Of a DNA stretch of 8,927 nucleotides, positions 7,622 through 8,927 are shown in pieces; position 1 is the first letter of the stretch; each line of letters opens with the position of its first letter. Source of the DNA: Moraxellaceae bacterium UBA2031. GTDB lineage: Bacteria > Pseudomonadota > Gammaproteobacteria > Pseudomonadales > Moraxellaceae. The stretch is from assembly GCA_002333145.1 (NCBI GenBank), contig DDBN01000152.1, positions 6,408 to 15,334 of the forward strand. Reading direction: 5' to 3'. The notes below the pieces were generated by a model. That model was not told the origin of the DNA, did no database searches, and saw only the letters and a program-made list of their open reading frames with translations. The translations under genes and the position numbers were made by a program.

Positions 7622-8257
7622 ATGTTTGTTATAGAGTTCATCCAGAACGGCGGTTTTTTCATGTACCCCATCCTGCTCATTCTTTTTCTGGGCATGGGTA
7701 TCGTCATTGAGCGCGCCCTGTATCTGGCCAAAGTGGTCAGTAGTAATAAGCTGGTCTGGAATGATGTTTATCCTCTTTTGTCCAAAGGTCAGTTGAAGCC
7801 GGCATTGGATAAAGTAAAGGATAGCGATGCAGCCATTGCCCGTATCCTTACTAACGGCCTTACCCGCGGGCTCAGTGCTCGTCGTGTTGAAGATGTCGAG
7901 ACCGCGATGGAAGAAGGTCTGATGGAAGTAATGCCACGCCTGGAAGCACGTACCTCCTACGTAGCTACCTTTGCCAATATCTCAACTCTCCTTGGTCTGA
8001 CCGGTACAGTGCAAGGTCTGATCTCTGCCTTCGACGCGGTTGCCAACGCTGACCCGGCTATCAAGGGTGACCTTCTGTCCAGCTCCATTTCTGTGGCCAT
8101 GAACACCACTTTGTTTGGCCTTATTGTTGCCATTCCCTTGCTGCTGGCCTTCTCTTATCTGCAGAACAAGACCAACTCAGTGGTGGAGAGCCTAGAAATG
8201 GCTTCAATCAAGTTCCTTAATGTGCTGCGTCAGATCAGCGCCAGCAAGTCCGAATAA
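7622..8257 (+). CDS. MotA/TolQ/ExbB-type proton channel subunit (AglR-like)
   Basis: Inner-membrane stator subunit that, with ExbD/TolR-type partners, uses the proton motive force to drive envelope movement. The length of 211 residues is slightly below the roughly 230-240 usual for TolQ/ExbB. Three membrane segments fit the family: about 10-35 (N-out), 111-139 and 154-180, with a cytoplasmic loop between the first two. Family motifs are GLTGTVQGLISAF (125-137) in the second helix and MNTTLFGLIVAIP (160-172) in the third. In the third helix the Thr normally placed like ExbB Thr181 is kept (T163), but the Glu common five residues earlier in E. coli TolQ/ExbB is Val (V158). The start is well supported by AGGAG (7608-7612). 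It is followed after 37 bases by the first ExbD gene. The context of two ExbDs and TPR lipoproteins fits an AglR-type motor better than housekeeping tolQ or exbB. Confidence 0.93.
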   Translation: MFVIEFIQNGGFFMYPILLILFLGMGIVIERALYLAKVVSSNKLVWNDVYPLLSKGQLKPALDKVKDSDAAIARILTNGLTRGLSARRVEDVETAMEEGLMEVMPRLEARTSYVATFANISTLLGLTGTVQGLISAFDAVANADPAIKGDLLSSSISVAMNTTLFGLIVAIPLLLAFSYLQNKTNSVVESLEMASIKFLNVLRQISASKSE

Positions 8258-8294
8258 GCCGGCCCTGAAACAGTATTAGAAGAGGAGCCGATCA

Positions 8295-8801
8295 ATGAGC
8301 TCGCGCAAAAGGCGCGGCACAGATGCGGATCTGGATATCACCTCGTTCATGAACTTGATGGTGATCTTGATTCCGTTTCTGCTGCTGAACGCCGTCTTCA
8401 CTCAAGTTGCTGTCCTGCAGGTTTCCCTGCCTAAGGACGGCGGTGGTGCGGCCGGCAACGAACCAAAAAAACCGCTGGTACTGGAAGTCATGGTGTATGC
8501 CAATCGCCTCATCGTGGCTGACCGACAGACAGGCCCATTAAAAACTATTGCTGATGGCGCTGATGGTCATGACTTCAAGGCCCTGAATGACTATCTGCGG
8601 GAAGTGAAGACTCAGCACCCTACCATCACTGAGGCCACCGTTCTTCTGGAGCAGGAAACGTCTTACAACAACCTGATTCAGACCATGGATGCCGTGCGTA
8701 TTATCCAGAGTGAAGTTAACGGCAAGCCAACCAAGTACGCCCTGTTTCCGGACGTAGGTATTGGTGATGCTCCGATGGATCCAGCCAAGGGAGGTGCATA
8801 A
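8295..8801 (+). CDS. ExbD/TolR-type motor subunit 1, with Asn at the usual membrane Asp
   Basis: A 168-residue single-pass inner-membrane protein. It has a basic cytoplasmic N-terminus (MSSRKRRG), one membrane helix at about 16-36, and a periplasmic domain from about 45. The stretch VLLEQETSYNNLIQTMDAVR (116-135) and ALFPDVGIG (149-157) are typical of the ExbD/TolR periplasmic fold. Its helix, ITSFMNLMVILIPFLLL, aligns with the ExbD/TolR pattern LTPLIDVLLVLLIIFM. That places Asn20 where the family carries the essential proton-carrying Asp. The nearest acids (D10, D12, D14) lie before the helix. The start has an excellent ribosome site, AGAGGAG (8281-8287). The stop overlaps the next start (TAATG), so the two ExbDs are translationally coupled and probably assemble together, as AglQ and AglS do with AglR in M. 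xanthus. Confidence 0.92.
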   Translation: MSSRKRRGTDADLDITSFMNLMVILIPFLLLNAVFTQVAVLQVSLPKDGGGAAGNEPKKPLVLEVMVYANRLIVADRQTGPLKTIADGADGHDFKALNDYLREVKTQHPTITEATVLLEQETSYNNLIQTMDAVRIIQSEVNGKPTKYALFPDVGIGDAPMDPAKGGA

Positions 8802-8927
8802 TGAAAAAAACCGCACGTTCCCTGCGTATCCAACGCCGGTCCAAGCGTCATAAGCCGCAATCGGCGCTTAATCTGACCTCACTGATGGATATCTTCACCA
8901 TTCTGGTGTTCTTCCTGCTCATCAACT
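8801..8927 (+). CDS. ExbD/TolR-type motor subunit 2, N-terminal part (runs off window)
   Basis: The first 42 residues are visible: a very basic cytoplasmic N-terminus (MKKTARSLRIQRRSKRHKPQ) followed by a membrane helix beginning LNLTSLMDIFTILVFFLL (23-40). The motif LTSLMD matches the ExbD/TolR pattern LTPLID, with the proton-carrying Asp present at residue 30, unlike the upstream paralogue. The ATG overlaps the previous stop as TAATG. A strong Shine-Dalgarno, GGGAGGT (8789-8795), lies inside the end of the upstream gene, five bases before the start. The periplasmic domain lies beyond the window. It should be the catalytically competent ExbD of the pair. Confidence 0.88.
   Translation, partial: MKKTARSLRIQRRSKRHKPQSALNLTSLMDIFTILVFFLLIN

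Noticed and set aside
7622..8927. Housekeeping tolQ-tolR or TonB-type exbB-exbD
   Set aside because: No ybgC, tolA, tolB, pal or tonB is adjacent in the window, there are two ExbDs, and the neighbours are large TPR lipoproteins, so a specialised motor is more likely.

Overview
The window looks like the chromosome of a gammaproteobacterium of moderate GC, possibly a marine Cellvibrionales- or Oceanospirillales-like lineage. The evidence is a pdxB-type erythronate-4-phosphate dehydrogenase, which is characteristic of gammaproteobacteria, Sec and lipoprotein signals of ordinary Gram-negative type, and tightly packed genes. The species cannot be fixed from this sequence. No mobile element, CRISPR array, rRNA or tRNA is visible.

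Layout. The left edge (1-374, minus) is the 5' part of pdxB, which runs out of the window. A divergent control region (about 375-806) separates it from a single plus-strand gene set that fills the rest of the window and continues past the right end. In order, this set encodes: a secreted coiled-coil plus beta-sandwich protein (807-1340); a secreted TPR/coiled-coil protein of 641 residues (1379-3304); a 997-residue TPR lipoprotein (3301-6294); a 300-residue TPR lipoprotein with an acidic tail (6303-7205); a 107-residue secreted protein (7202-7525); a TolQ/ExbB-type motor subunit (7622-8257); a first TolR/ExbD-type subunit (8295-8801); and the N-terminus of a second ExbD-type subunit (8801-8927). 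Start/stop overlaps (ATGA twice, TAATG once) and short gaps indicate one operon. The best promoter candidate is at 665-693. The one larger gap (7526-7621) separates the envelope proteins from the motor genes.

How the genes fit together. The set resembles a Tol-Pal/Ton-like energised envelope machine: a proton-driven inner-membrane stator (one ExbB, two different ExbDs) encoded with periplasmic and outer-membrane TPR proteins. From memory of the family, the same combination (AglR/AglQ/AglS-type motor plus GltD/GltE-like TPR proteins) forms the core of the Myxococcus xanthus gliding and Nfs spore-coat machines. Related core clusters of unknown function have been noted in gammaproteobacteria. 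I read this window as such a cluster; its function in this organism is not evident. Its most striking sequence features are an Asn in place of the conserved membrane Asp in the first ExbD, and a Val where ExbB/TolQ usually carries a Glu in the third membrane helix. Both suggest an asymmetric or altered proton path. A TonB/AgmX/GltG-like transducer is missing from the window and would be expected just downstream.
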